Assembly (NCBI RefSeq): GCF_958979055.1
Contig: NC_084899.1
Span: 22,325,501-22,389,500 of the forward strand
Direction of reading: 5' to 3'
From: Alnus glutinosa
Taxonomy: Eukaryota; Streptophyta; Magnoliopsida; Fagales; Betulaceae
DNA length: 64,000 nt
Positions 36,895 through 49,445 of this stretch are shown one piece after another. Both the position numbers and the translations under genes were made by a program. Positions within the stretch are counted from its first letter, which is position 1. Every line of letters starts with the position of its first letter. The notes under the pieces are model-generated. The model saw nothing but the letters and a program-made list of their open reading frames with translations. It searched no databases and had not been told where the DNA came from.

Positions 36895-38890
36895 ATTTGC
36901 CAGGGCTTTAAGCATTACTTGGTTTTGACTGTTCCCAGATTCTATCTAATATCAACCCGTAACTGCAACCAGTCGTTGCTCGAGGAAGAAGACAACATTT
37001 GGTTCAGGAAGTTAAATATACCCACAAAATCAGCTCTTTTAATCTGGCTGGCAGCTCTCATCACTTGCATCTCCACCGGGGCGCTTCACACAAGTTTGTC
37101 TCTGGGAGTTCTTTGATGTGATACATATTTTGATTGCCCTTCAATTTTGAGCCTGTTTAAGAATTTCATTTTAAATTCCAATGCTTAATGTACAGACAAT
37201 TTCAGTGGTAAATTTTTTGTGGGGTTATCTGTAAGGGCTGCTGCAGCCTGCAGCATTGCTAATCATAGAATTTAAGGTAATCAATTGAAAAACTGAGATA
37301 TAAGAGTTGTGCTCAGGTCATATAATGCTGATTTGGTTGAGAGATATACCAGAATGCGTTTCCATCATCCCCGACATTTCCAAAACACTGATTTTGGGGG
37401 ATATGGATCTTACGTTGGTCTTTGATCAAACACAACCCCCGACAAGAGGATGAAATTACTTACTTTTCCATGTCGCAAATTTTGCTCTTAGAGCGATGGT
37501 AGGACTCTTTTTAAGGGGTCATGTGGTTTGACTTTCTATCAAATCACTTCTTAGGGTTTAAAATGCGTCAAATAACTCTTTTAAGGTATGCATTATTATC
37601 AAAGTACTACCTAAGTTCGGTTTTCTAATGGTGAGCAATGACGCGTAGGCTGATAATTATGTCATGTCCAATAACATTGACATCCATGCATGTCGTTGAG
37701 TTAGCATGAATTAATTTTGCCATGTCATTTTGAAAATGTCATTTGAAAAGAAGGAGAGAGAGAGAGAGCCGTTGAGGGTGGTTAGACCACTCATTTGGCC
37801 AAGATAATCTAATCACCCCCAAAGGCCTCGATCACTCCCAATGACCAACGTGGACGTTTGAACAACACTGATGACCATGTTTGCATAATATGAGGGCTAG
37901 TTCGACAATCCTAAAGGTTAAGTTTGCAAGGAAATAAGGGGGAACCACCCCTTTGGCCGTTATTGAGGCCTTTCGGGGTGGTAGCCCAATGGCCAAAGGG
38001 GACAGTCGAACAACGCCGATGACTAGGTTTGCAAAATATGAGGGGTGGTTTGACCATCCCAAAGGCTAGGTTGGCAAGGGAATAGAGGGAACCACCCTTA
38101 GTGGCCAAAGGGGGTGGCCGAGCCACCCTCCAAGGTGGAGTTGGCTAGACCACCCCATTTTGTTTTTCATTTTTTTTTTTCCTTACGTGGTATTTTAAAA
38201 TGCATGAAGAAATTATTTGTTGCTGACTCAAAGACAAGTACATATCATTCATTACCGTTGAAAAATTCTAACAGAGAGTGATTTCGATAACAATGAATGC
38301 CTTGAAAAGTGTTAGAATACTTTAAAACCTTGAAAAGAAATTCGACAAAAGGGTGAAAAGTTGAAAACACAAGAACCTTTACAGTATTTCTTTTCCCTCT
38401 TTTCTCCGGTTGGCCAGAATCATGGTCCATATTATGTGTGTCGCGTATATAGAACGAATGTTCTTGTTCCAGTTTCATATTTAAACAATGATTAAATTAC
38501 TAAGAGGCCCACGTTAGACTCTAATATATTCCCTTGGATCATCCACACTGACTTGTTTATCCTTGTGAAAGCTTATGGATAATGTCGATAGTTGAAAGAA
38601 ATTCCCACAGCCCAAGTTGTAGGAAAAATGTGTCCAATATGATCAATGAATTGAAAGACAACAGGAATCAGAAGCAAGAACAAAATAGCGTCAGCATGGT
38701 CCAGGGAATAGTTGGGGACAATGGGGAGACACCTTTTTTCTCGTTCAATTCCTTCACTAGTTGTTCTGTGTTTCACATTTGCAAGTTGAGAGCAGTCAAT
38801 GACAAACCAGACCGGATTCATCTATGGGAATCCTTCCTCCTGGACCCAAGGCCACATCCCTCATGGCCTTCGTTATCACTAAATTTCACC
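36895..38890. other. ZNHIT3-like 3' region and noncoding spacer
   Basis: The first few hundred bases are probably 3'-UTR. Bases 37770-38155 hold the GGTGGCC-type repeat. No further gene was seen. The frames at 36919 and 38582 have no recognisable domain. Confidence 0.5.
37770..38155. repeat. GC-rich repeat built on GGTGG/CCACC and GGCCAAAGGGG units
   Basis: GATGACCATGTTTGCATAAT at 37869 returns as GATGACTAGGTTTGCAAAAT at 38021. CAAGGAAATAAGGGGGAACC at 37928 returns as CAAGGGAATAGAGGGAACC at 38076. These mark two diverged tandem units of about 150 bp. GGTGGCC-rich patches also occur at 49950-50035, 55300 and 56100. Confidence 0.7.
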
Positions 38891-38894
38891 TTTA

Positions 38895-39290
38895 AGCATC
38901 TTTCTACGTAGAAATCTAAATTAGAATAACAAAGGCGGAAACAAGAGAGAGAAAAGAACACAAAGAATTACGGGTGGTTCGGTGTTAAACACCTACGTCC
39001 ACCACTACGAATTACCCCTAAAGACTACATTATGCATGCTCGTTGATTTGTTTGTCTACAATACAAAAAAGATCCTTATTTATAGGGTTTAGAGTAAATA
39101 CAAAATATGATAATCAAATTCTCATGATTTGATTACAATTAACTCGTAAATAGATAATATTACAATACCAACCAAATATAAAATATACGGAAAATATATA
39201 TTTTAACATCCCCCCTCAAACTCAAAATGAAAGATTCTGGAAGCTTGAATTTGAAAAAAGAAAATGGATTTAAATGCGGCCAAAGTCGAT
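38895..39290 (+). repeat. LTR-type dispersed repeat, copy 2
   Basis: Partner of 3930-4310, with AAGAATTACGGGTGGTTCGG, TGTTAAACACCTACGTCCAC, CACTACGAATTA, TCCTTATTTATAG and CCCCCTCAAACTCAAAATG. It probably belongs to the same Copia family. Confidence 0.6.
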
Positions 39291-39317
39291 GGTTGGATCA
39301 AAACGGTGTCGGGGAGA

Positions 39318-39645
39318 AAGGCTAAAAGTGACGGCCGAAGAATGGAGACTATCCGTTAAAAGAATCCTGTGATGGGCCAAGCCGCAACTGACAATGATGG
39401 TCAAAGAACGGAAACTAGCCGTTAAAATCTGCTAACAAGCCAAACTACATTGTGCCAAGATTCGTCAATGAACGGAAAAAAATGCTAAAAGTGACGGCTG
39501 GAGAACGAAGACTATCTATTAAAAGAATCTCATAGGGTACCAAGCAACAACTTACAATTAATGATGGTCGGAGAACAAAAACTAGCCGTTAAAAACCCTG
39601 TGAAAGTCCAAATCACATTGTGCCAAGATTTACCAATAAATTAAG
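39318..39645 (+). repeat. two diverged tandem units of ~166 bp
   Basis: GCTAAAAGTGACGGC, GAGACTAT, TTAAAAGAATC, AATGATGGTC, AACTAGCCGTTAAAA and CATTGTGCCAAGATT occur in this order twice, starting at 39318 and at 39484. The repeat follows the LTR-type segment and may belong to its leader. Confidence 0.8.
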
Positions 39646-40052
39646 CCACAAATCACAATAAAATAGGGCTAAAAATCCAAAAGAGGTGATTTCTTTTTCT
39701 TTCCTTTTTTTTTTTTTTTTTTTTTTTTTTGTTTGTTTCACAACGGTATCATCTCCGAAGTTTGACTTGACAAAACGCCTGGAAAAACATCTTTTATAGG
39801 ATACTACAATTATTCGTATAGGCTTCCACCATAATATCAACCACATAGCAATCTGATGGTAAAATATCTTCCAGAATAAACCAAAAGCGCATATGTTGCG
39901 AAGAAGACAAGACCTGGCATATCAAGCAAGGCATGGTGGACAATCTCTAGCTAGTTGCAACATCAGATCTGCGTTGCTTTCGAGCCAGTTGGACAACAGC
40001 AACGACTGCGCTAACCTCGTAGAGAGCAGTTCGACGTCCTCGGCAGCACCAA

Positions 40053-40054
<2 letters not shown>

Positions 40055-40117
<63 letters not shown>

Positions 40118-40118
40118 T
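40055..40118. repeat. (ATT)n microsatellite
   Basis: About 21 uninterrupted ATT units. Confidence 0.97.
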
Positions 40119-40689
40119 CAGAAAAAAGAAATATGATGATAAAAATTGAGTTCACGGAACCTAGCTACAATACCACGTAGAAATAAATAGAAAATAATAT
40201 TACGTAAAAGAGAAAGAAAAAGAGAGCGAAAGTGGAGAGAAACGTATGAGCTACATCTTGTCTATTCACTATATTAAACATTTTTACATAACTTTCTATT
40301 ACAAAACTCCCTGTGAGTATTGCTTTTACTGGAAGGGGGTAGCCTCACGCCTCTTGGTGGTGATTTTTTCTCTGGCTCCTCGTGAGCCAGGGTAGTTTTT
40401 TGTTACCCTCTGGTTTGTTCTAGTGGGGATAGATTTCTCCCAACCACTAGGGTTGTGGAGCTTTTGTTTCCTCTGGCTAGATCCGGTGACGGTTGTGATT
40501 CTCCTAGCTTTAAAGCTATGGAGTTTGTTTATTTGCTTTGTTTTTGCTTCCTTTTCCTCTTGTTTTAGCATATCGGAAGGCTGGAGATGGTTTTGAGGAG
40601 TGACCTTAGCTTGTGTCTTCGACTCCTTCCGAGCTAGATCTACAACGTTTCGCCGAAGACCTTGCGACACAACCCGCTCAGCCATGTTC

Positions 40690-41315
40690 GCCGTCCGCTT
40701 CTGAAGTCACCACCTCAACCACCGGCGGTGTAGAGCCTCCACGCGCGGAGCGTGGTCCTCACACACCAAGGGTGCCCTGCAGGTGGAGAGCCACACTCCA
40801 CTCTTCCGGCCGAGTTTTGGGGTGTTTCAAGTTGGAGGGGTGTCTGACAATAGCAGGGGAGGTCCAGGGGTGGCGCGTGTTTTACACGCACCGATGACCG
40901 GAGGGTTTTCTTCCTTCTGCAATATCTGGGCTTCTGTGATCTGTGTTTTTTTCTCATTTTTGTACTTTCTTATCTTGTTCACAGTTTACCTTTGTAATGG
41001 GCTATAAATTACTTGAACATTTTAGGTAGCTTAAAAGTTAGACCAGGCCCTCTCATTTTAGTTGGGTTGTGCTTGATTGTAAAGAAAGGACCAAATTGTT
41101 GTTCATGTAATTTTAGTTTGTTGCTTAGGTAGCCACTTTAAGTTGGGTTTGTTCCTAACTTAGTGGTTAGAGATTTTGTATTTCTATTCACTACCTTGGC
41201 CTACGGGCTTGCATTTGTAGCTTTCGGGTTGGATATTTGTCTTCGGACTGTTGTATTTGCCTTCAGGCTTATTATTAATGGAAGTTCCAATTCCCGTTCA
41301 AAAAAAATAAAAATA
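40690..41315 (+). mobile_element. LINE-type 3'-untranslated fragment with A-rich tail
   Basis: TAAGTTGGGTTTGTTCCTAA, CTTAGTGGTTAGAG, GCCTACGGGCTTGC and repeated CTTCGGGCT/CTTCAGGCT strings end in CCCGTTCAAAAAAAATAAAA. The same order occurs at 53450-53707. A non-LTR element 3' end is inferred; the left border is unclear and no protein-coding domain is present. Confidence 0.55.
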
Positions 41316-41579
41316 AACAGATAATGAGTAGTGAGCAAAAAAATCCTAAACTTAAATAAGATAAATATCAATAAAACTAATTTAGAGAATATAAATATTC
41401 TAACATAATGGAAATAAACGTTACAAGGAAATCAAACCTAAATGGGAAATATTATTATAATAAAATACACCAACAAAAAATATATTCTAACATCCCCCTT
41501 CCATATATTCTAACATTCCTTATTTCAAATAATAATAATAATAATAACATACAACGTACATACAACAGCATAGTTTTTT

Positions 41580-42000
41580 TTACAGCACCTAAGCCAAATC
41601 CTGACAACAACAGGGAAAGGGCTACAGAACTGATACAGGAAAAAAGAACTCTATTTTACTATGGGGGTGTCAGTAATTTACATGTTAGTCGCTTTATGAT
41701 GTACCAGTCGTCCGGGAAAGCTGCTCTCAAAAATGTGTTGTTCTCGCATACTACAAAACTTAAACAGGCAAGAGTCCTGCAATCCTTCGGATCAAAACTT
41801 CAACCTGTATTGCACAAAGATCACAGTATTTGGAAATCACATGCTCTGTCTATGCAATCCTCATTTAGATTGGGAGATCACAAGGCATTACCATTCAGAG
41901 AGTAGCGGGCACAAACTACAGAACAGATTGCCTCAACTTGTGCATCCTCAGCTGGCCAGGAATCCTAGCAATTCACGTAATCATATCCATTGTGACTAAT
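41580..42000 (-). other. probable 3'-UTR exon of the PIF1-like gene
   Basis: This stretch is less AT-rich than its flanks, and no protein is recognisable. The PIF1 stop codon at 42262-42264 is followed on the minus strand by G then GTAGGC, a good splice donor, so a 3'-UTR intron holding the AT microsatellite and an untranslated exon here would be consistent. This is inference without transcript evidence. Confidence 0.3.
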
Positions 42001-42013
42001 GTAGCTCAAGAAA

Positions 42014-42022
<9 letters not shown>

Positions 42023-42074
<52 letters not shown>
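42023..42074. repeat. (AT)n microsatellite
   Basis: About 25 AT units, downstream of the PIF1-like coding region. Confidence 0.97.
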
Positions 42075-42075
<1 letters not shown>

Positions 42076-42261
42076 CCCAAATCTGGAGAGGAGCCTATTC
42101 ATTCTCAGGAGAGCCTAAACTATGTTTCTTAAAAGTGAAATCATGAGGATCACGAATAGAAAGTAGTGTCTGGTCAATGCTGACAAGAGCTTTGTACTTG
42201 CACTTTTTTTGGTTTCCCATAATTAGATAATCAATCAAATCTTTTATCTAACCAGCCTACC

Positions 42262-45200
42262 TCATTGGCGATTGTCGAGATTTTCAGGTCCCTTATTGGC
42301 TCTTGGCTTGCTACTACTTGGCTGGGCTAGTGCTTCATTCTGCAAAAAGAAATGGAACTCATTTCTATCAACTTCTAACAATCCGAAGAGAATGGTGATG
42401 GAACAGGGCATGCCCAATAAGCTCCAAGCATGTGGTAAGCTACAAATGAATTTGACAAAATTTCTACTATTTTTTCGTAATAAGAAACAGTATCGATCAA
42501 AAAGAAAATGCAAGGGTAACTCAAAGCCTGAATGATAAATTGCTCTAACAAGATACTGATCAGATATTTTCTGTAGAACAAGGTATGGTCACATAGGACT
42601 GATGGACTGCTCTTAACAATACTATAACCAAATATTTTTCAAATCAAAAGTTATGCTGACATGGGACAAGAATGCAGTGAAGCAATCTATCAATTTGTTT
42701 TTGTAGACAACCGTTTGTGCGAACCAGTAGTGTTTTGCAAATAACACGAATCCCCTCCACGCTGCCTTATTTTTATTTTTTTTATCGGAGGGGCATAAAA
42801 TTGTATTTTTATATCATTTATGTTATCTATTTGGCGGAAAATCCTAACAAATGTCTCAATTTACAAATATTCAAAGTAAGGGTCTTGATTTCATCAAATT
42901 GAAAACTGGAATCTTAATGTCAAAACACACAAAAGCATGAAGAGTTCGTGATATAATCTCCCTTGAATATTAGATAAAGGTGGCAAAAAAAGTGTCACAG
43001 ACACATCAAAGCTTTTAATTGAGAGGTACAATTATGAGGCTAAAAATACCTGCTGTGGTGGTACCTGCATCTGCTGGGTAGCAACATATTGCTGATAAGG
43101 ATTGACAAAATTTGGGAACCGTGACTGGCTTGGTAGCTGTGCGCCTAGTGAGTTTAGCATCTGCTCTGACTGGTTGGCTGCTTGCATTCTGGAAGGATCA
43201 GGTGCAGGAACTGGTAACATATGAAAAGCAGGCAATGGAAATCGTGGTCCCAGATGAGCTGCTGCAGATGGGGTTGGCAATGATGAACCAGCTAACAGAT
43301 TGGGAAATGGCATCATAGGCCGATTGATGCCCATTTCCATGCCCATACCCATCCCAATACCCATCCCCATTGCTGGCATATACTGCTGGACACCAGGAAA
43401 CATCATGGGGACCATGCCACATCCCATGGACATCATCTACAGAGTCCACAATTTTCCTTGTGAAGACATGAACTATAATTACAGTATTGAAATACTGTAC
43501 ACAACAAATTTGTACATGATATACAAAATGAACGAAATCATTTCACACATGCTTGCTCTTGAAACTTCATGGACCATGCTTCAGGCTGGAGAGAAAAAAA
43601 AAAAAAACTAAAAATTCAAGTCAGCTTTGGATTTCTTCTCAAAGACATGTTTATGGTATTTCACTAAATCAGCTTGGTTCGTTGGTTGGTACAACAAAGC
43701 ATTAGGCAGATTCCAGTGTGGATGGAAAGAGAGAGTTGGGAACTTTTTGGTGTATAGAAAATAAATTTCCAGTCAAGGACTCAACTTTCTTGAATCTAGA
43801 ACAAAGATAACTTGTATAAACTAGTGGAGCAACACACCAACCTTCACAAAAGAGTAATAGGATGTCAACAAAAACAACTCAAACCGAGTTCATTAGAGCT
43901 TAAGGTATTATTGCAAATAATCTATAAGTTCCGAGTCATAGGATGTCAACAAAGCCAACTCAAATCAGGGGTTCACAGCAACATGCTCTCAAAATAAATT
44001 CAACCTTTCTGGGGAAAATTGAAGCCTAAGCTGTCTTTAAGTGGCAATATCTTGGGCATGCCTATGATATAAAGACCAAATAATTTCGGAAGATAAACAA
44101 AGTTCACATTGCTATGCATGTTTTCCATTGTTCTTTTATGGGAAGATAATATACAAAGGATCACAGTGCAACCTTATTATTCATGTAACCATAGAGAAGG
44201 AAGGAAGACGTTGCACATTTAAGCCTCATCTTTTTGGCGCTTTTAATGCTTAATTTATTTGTATATCAAAGAAAAAGATATGGCTGTACTAACAGGAATA
44301 TGACTCTGGTTCTGTCCATAAAACTTCTGGAATAAGCATGACGCCTACAATTCAGTGAAACAACAATTTTCTTTAGGAATGGAGTAATATCCTCAGTAAC
44401 AGGAAATGTACTTCAACCGGTTCACATACAAAAGTATGACTGGGTAGTAATACCATCTAACATTTATATCTGAGAAAAAAGATAAGAATGATATACCTGT
44501 ACTTGCAATTGAAGAGACTTCAAGTACTCAATTGCCTCATCTAACATTGAAGCTTTGTCTGACTGAAATTTAGAAGAAAAAAGAACAAATATTACACAAG
44601 TCAACACTATATACAAATAACCATCAATGTGGTTCTCTATAGTTGGGGAAAGAAAACAAAACTCATAAAATAAATCATATACAACCTTGTTGCAACGAGG
44701 TATGAGTTCTTGCAAAGCTTTCATCTTCTCATTTATCCTATCTCGACGTCTCTGCACATAAATGCAATACCTCACCATTTGAAGGAAGATAAACACGTGA
44801 AATAGAGAATTTGTCAAAATTTCTAGTATGATAGAAAACCAACCCTCTCCGAAAGATTGTGGACCTCTGCAGCTCGGGATCTCTTTGTAGTCGTTGATCC
44901 ACGAGCCTGTTTCTTTGTATCCACATATTCAAACTCAACATCCTTTTACAATAAGAAAAGAAAACAACAAGATTATATATATATATAGTCATCCAGAATC
45001 AATAAAGAGGTTTAAAAAGAGGTAATGCGATTATTTGGCAATTAACCAAAAAAAAAAACAGAAAGCAGGGGTCCAAACTGGACCATGAATTTGGCAAATT
45101 AACACGCTAAGTTAATAATTTGAGAAATAATTAAATAATATTAATTTAGTTAGCTATTAACTGGCTTGTCAAGTATACGTACACCCGTAAATTTTTTTAA

Positions 45201-46797
45201 AAAATTATAATAAAAATCAGTAGTTTCCAAACATTTTCCCACAGGTTAAGCACTGAGCTTGTAACACGTGGGGTAGTAAATGCCCGACAACAGGTTACCT
45301 CCTGCTGAAGCCGAAATACCATTAATCTTGGTCTTGATGACTCTCAACGACGAAAATTTGGAAATGGCAAAGCAGGCAACCGAACAGGAAACCAGTCCCG
45401 AGATACGCGCCGTCAATGCCAAAATTTATTCATTTAAATTTCGATAAACTACACTGCAGCCACTCCAGCCTACATCACCCACCAATCATCCTTCACTAAA
45501 TTCTGTCACAAAAAAAAAAAAAAAATCTCTCTGCTCATCAAATACGTGGCGGCACCCCACGTAAGTCACCCCCGCCACGTGTACGATATAAAAACGAAAA
45601 GCGAAACAAGACGCCGTAAACGGCAAAACACCCAAAGCTAGCTAAAAGTATCACAATTCACAGGGATAGGGGTGCTCACGTTAATCCACGTCACCCCACC
45701 TGCGCACGATAGCCGAGACCAGTACACAGAAAGCGAGAGAGAGGGAGAGAGAGAAAGAGAGAGAAGTGGCTCAACTGACCTCGCTTTGGCACTCGGTGTC
45801 GTTGGCTTCTCGTCCTTTACGCTTGCGATCCTCAGCATGCGGCTTCAGAGCCGGCTCGGCGCTGGCGCTGGCGCTGGAGCAGCCGGGTGATGACGACACG
45901 GTCACATCACACGTCGACATCTCCTTCATACCACTAACACCGCCACCTCCGGCGGACGATGTGCCCGCCGATGCATCGCCGTTCTTGGTCGCGCAGCCTC
46001 GATCGCCGGCGTCCAACGCGTGCCACACCGCCGGCGTATCGCTGGAGTCCACCACCGTCGATTCCCTCACTACCGCCGGGCTTCTCGAGCTCGACGGCGC
46101 GTTTTGATCGAGTCGTTCTCCTCCAGCAACCTTCGCCTTGTGCCTCGAGAAGTGCACGAAGTTCTGCACCTTCGACTCCGCCAGCTCCGTCCTCCTTGCC
46201 GGCGGTATCGGCGGCAGAGCGATCCCCACCTCCGACGTCACGGCCGGATGGACCTCCGTATCGCTGTTCGTACGGACTGTAGGGTTAGTACTGTTGCTAT
46301 TATTGCCGAGATTGTTACCCGGGTAGAGAAGGTCGGCGCAGAAAGTGTGGTCCAAGGCAGGGTCGTCGTCCACGAGAGGGTAGTGAAGCCACGAAGCCAT
46401 TTCGTCTTCTTGCATGAACGGCTGGGAGTTCTGGTTGTGCTGGTTGTGAGCGGCCAGTTCTTGTTCCGATCGGATCTCCCTGGCCGTCGATTGCTCCCCT
46501 GGGATCATGGCGTCGTCGTACTTGGACGGCGGAGATCTTCTCGTTGACCTATGGTTCTGGCTGTGCATCACCACCTGACCGTTCTGCCATAGCAGCTCCA
46601 TGATCTCGTCCTCAGGCCTGCGTTAATTCTCATTCGCCATCAAATACTACACTCCAATCGCTCAAAATTTTCAAACAAATTGAAATCATTCAAAAGAAAT
46701 AAACTCACAAAGACGATTTTCTGGGGCGACCAACGCCATTTGATGAGGGGATCGAGTAATTGTCGTCCATTTCGAAATCCGGCACGCAGTGATACAT
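42262..46797 (-). CDS. PIF1: phytochrome-interacting bHLH transcription factor, PIF1/PIL5-like
   Basis: Seven coding exons: 46709-46797, 45780-46617, 44844-44942, 44686-44751, 44497-44562, 43050-43436, 42262-42339; GT-AG introns, 540 residues. PIFs are nuclear repressors of light responses that bind G-boxes and are destroyed after binding active phytochrome. The N-terminus [14 protein letters not shown] is of PIF1 type. Residues 37-46 ([10 protein letters not shown]) are the active-phytochrome-B binding motif. [12 protein letters not shown] near 99-110 and NFVHFSR at 182-188 match conserved PIF blocks, the latter in the region used for phytochrome A. The bHLH spans about 330-386, with H337, E341 and R345 forming the H-x3-E-x3-R DNA-contact pattern. 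The region after it is Met/Gly-rich ([13 protein letters not shown]), as in other PIF1/PIF3 proteins. Assignment to PIF1 rather than PIF3 rests on the N-terminus. Confidence 0.95.
45265..45692. promoter_or_regulatory. cluster of G-box and ACGT motifs in PIF1-like intron 2
   Basis: Perfect CACGTG palindromes occur at 45265-45270 and 45576-45581. Further ACGT cores lie near 45544, 45559, 45678 and 45688. All are inside the 837-base intron between exon 2 (ends 45780) and exon 3 (starts 44942). PIF proteins bind G-boxes, so an intronic autoregulatory element is possible. Confidence 0.45.
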
Positions 46798-47560
46798 TCT
46801 CTAATATCTGAAACTACAGCTTCAAAATCTAAAACAAAAAAAAAAGAAAAAAGAAAAAAATTAACAAAAAGAAAAAACAGTACTAGCTACTGCGATTGTT
46901 CGAGCTAGCAAAAAGCTAAACAAGAGCTTGCTTATGATCAGCCACTCACCGTGAAAAGTTGGAAGTCGTTATGGCCACCATACACCGGTCGGTGTCGAAA
47001 CTTTTGATGATCAGTACTTATCTCTCCTCTCTACTTGTCTCGGCGGAAAGCTCTGCGATTCTCTTTCTTGTGTGGGGGAGGAAGGTGGGAAATGGAGAAA
47101 ATCAATAATAATATGTTCAGAAGATATTCTGTTGGCTGCTTGTAATCATCTCTCTCTATGCCTTTTGTGCTCTTATTAGCCTGTTTGCAGCAGTAGAAAG
47201 ATAAGCCGATAAGGTCTGTCGTCTCTCGCCGAATAATATGGAAGGAAGGAGACGAAATGGATTTTTGACTGTATGTAGCGCAAAGGCAGTGTACTTGCTT
47301 TCCCCCCGAGCCACATTTTTTTTTTTTTGCTTTTGGGCGTATTACCATTTATTGCCTCATGCAACTTTTATTTTTACCCCGAAATGCTGGGAATTTTTGG
47401 CCTTTATTCCATCACGGCCGCTCATCGCTTCCTCCATTCCTCACCCTGACTACATCTTCTGCGCATGTGCGGGCCCGCACCTAGATATTCTACCCACCCG
47501 ACCCATGGTAAAAAGTAAAAAAAAGTAAAAACTTCTCTCTCTTTTTTTCTTTCTTTCGCA
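46798..47560 (-). promoter_or_regulatory. 5' leader and promoter region of the PIF1-like gene
   Basis: Directly before the ATG on the minus strand is GTTTCAG then ATATTAGAGA, a plausible acceptor of an intron in the leader. Further upstream the sequence is mixed, with pyrimidine tracts. No TATA box stands out and no other gene is present. Confidence 0.4.
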
Positions 47561-49390
47561 ATTTTTTACTCTGAAAACTGGTTAGAAAAGCAAATCAATT
47601 CTTTCTTTTAAATTTGTTACGTCAATATTGACGAAAAAATATAGAATGCAACATATTCTTTAATCACTATATAGTTCCGAAATACTAATTAATGGCCAAA
47701 TTTTGGATATTTATGAAACCTAACAAATTTTAGAATGTGAGACGTCATCATAACATAATAATGATGATTAGAACAATAATTAATTGTAATCCCAAGAAAA
47801 ATAGAATCTAAAAAACAAAAAAATTAAAAAATAAGTGTTTCGTTCGAATGAGATGGGTTTCCATCGAAAGTTTGAATATAATTAGGTGTCACGTTTAGAT
47901 GGCACATCAATAATATTGTGTTTGGTGACACGTATAGCCACGTGTCTGGTCAATACTACATCAAAAGCCAAGTACATTAACAAAGAGAAATTTTTAAAAT
48001 GGGCTCAAGTATGCATTCACAATATGTTAATTGTATTTACTTACTAAAATGTGTACTTACGGTCACAGTTTCACCTGTAAAATTAAAAGAGAATTACTTA
48101 AAAATTTATAGATGAAAAAATAGTTTTCAAAATTATCATCAGAAACTCGCATGTTCGGGTAACAATTATTTTTTTTATTGTATTTTATTATTTTTTTAAA
48201 AATATGTTTGAGTTATTTTTTAGAATTCAAATTATACTTATTAGATTTTACTCAACTTTTTTTAATTTTATTTTAAATTTTCTAAACTATTTAAACATAA
48301 TTTTAAAAAATAAAATTTTCTAATATTTATAATTTTAAATATAATACAAAAAAATAATAAAAAAAAAAATACACGCCGAAACAAATCCGGCCTATTTTTG
48401 TTATCTCTTTTTTATCTTTATTTAAGTTGGCCGGTTGAAGGTGACATATGCTTGTATATCCACTTTTGACTTCCAACGACAAATGTCCTTTAATTGTCTG
48501 TCTTACATTTCTCTGTAGTTCGTGTAATGATTGTAAGTTACCCCATAAAATAATAACAATAATAATAATAATAATAATAATACCTTTAATCAATTGCGCG
48601 CGTGTGGGATTAGGATTATGTGGGGAAAATGACAATTAACGGTAAACCGTCTCCAAAAGCAAAAAAGTTACTCCGACAGGAGACAGTCAATACTGAGATC
48701 GTACCCACTACGCGCCGAGTTCGTGTGAGAGCCACTCACGTTGTTTTTTTTTTTTTGAAAGGAGCCACTCACGTTGTTGGTCCAAATAAAAACTACTTTT
48801 GTTCCCACTAAAATGAGAGTATGCCAATTGCCAACTCCATGGGGTCGGGGCCAGAGGGTGACGGGAGTTTCCCTCGCCTCCACAATTTTTTTTTCTTCAT
48901 CAATTATTTGCCTCTCTAATTCTCTCTCTAAATATCTAATTATTTATCATTTTAAAAAAAAAAAAAAAAAAAAAACCCAACACCTTGTTCGAAAGAAAAC
49001 AAGTGTGTTTGGTAAATCTTTGGGTTGCAGGGTTTTTTTCTTTCTTTTAAGTAATAAAAAGTGGGAAAAAAATGTTAAAACATTACTAATGTGATATAAA
49101 AAAAAAAATTAAAAAGCTTTGAAATAGAGTTTTATTTAAATTAAAAAAAAAAAAGAATAATTTGCCAAATATGACTTGAAACACTCCTCGGTGGCCCAAG
49201 AATGTGTTGGATTAAACGCATTTTAAGTTAAATCCCAATTCGTAATTCAATTTAAATCTAAGAATAATGTTACACTTACTCTTTTTTTACTCATCTATAA
49301 CACTATAAAGTAGAGAGAAATAATTAAAATGAGAGTGGGTTGTAGGCCCGCAATTCAATTTAAACATAAGGGTAATGCTTTGATGCTAAT

Positions 49391-49445
<55 letters not shown>

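Noticed and set aside
36919-37116. Possible extra exon of the ZNHIT3-like gene (MVLTVPRFYLIS...)
   Set aside because: It lies after the stop, resembles nothing in the family and has no convincing acceptor joining it in frame.
39893-40180. Open frame with poly-isoleucine
   Set aside because: It is created by the ATT microsatellite; the flanking residues show no domain.
40326-40685. 119-residue lysine/arginine-rich minus-strand frame
   Set aside because: No domain; it overlaps the edge of a LINE-type non-coding fragment on the other strand.
45766-46547. Several plus-strand open frames over the large PIF1-like exon
   Set aside because: All are antisense shadows of a coding exon whose minus-strand product matches PIF proteins throughout.
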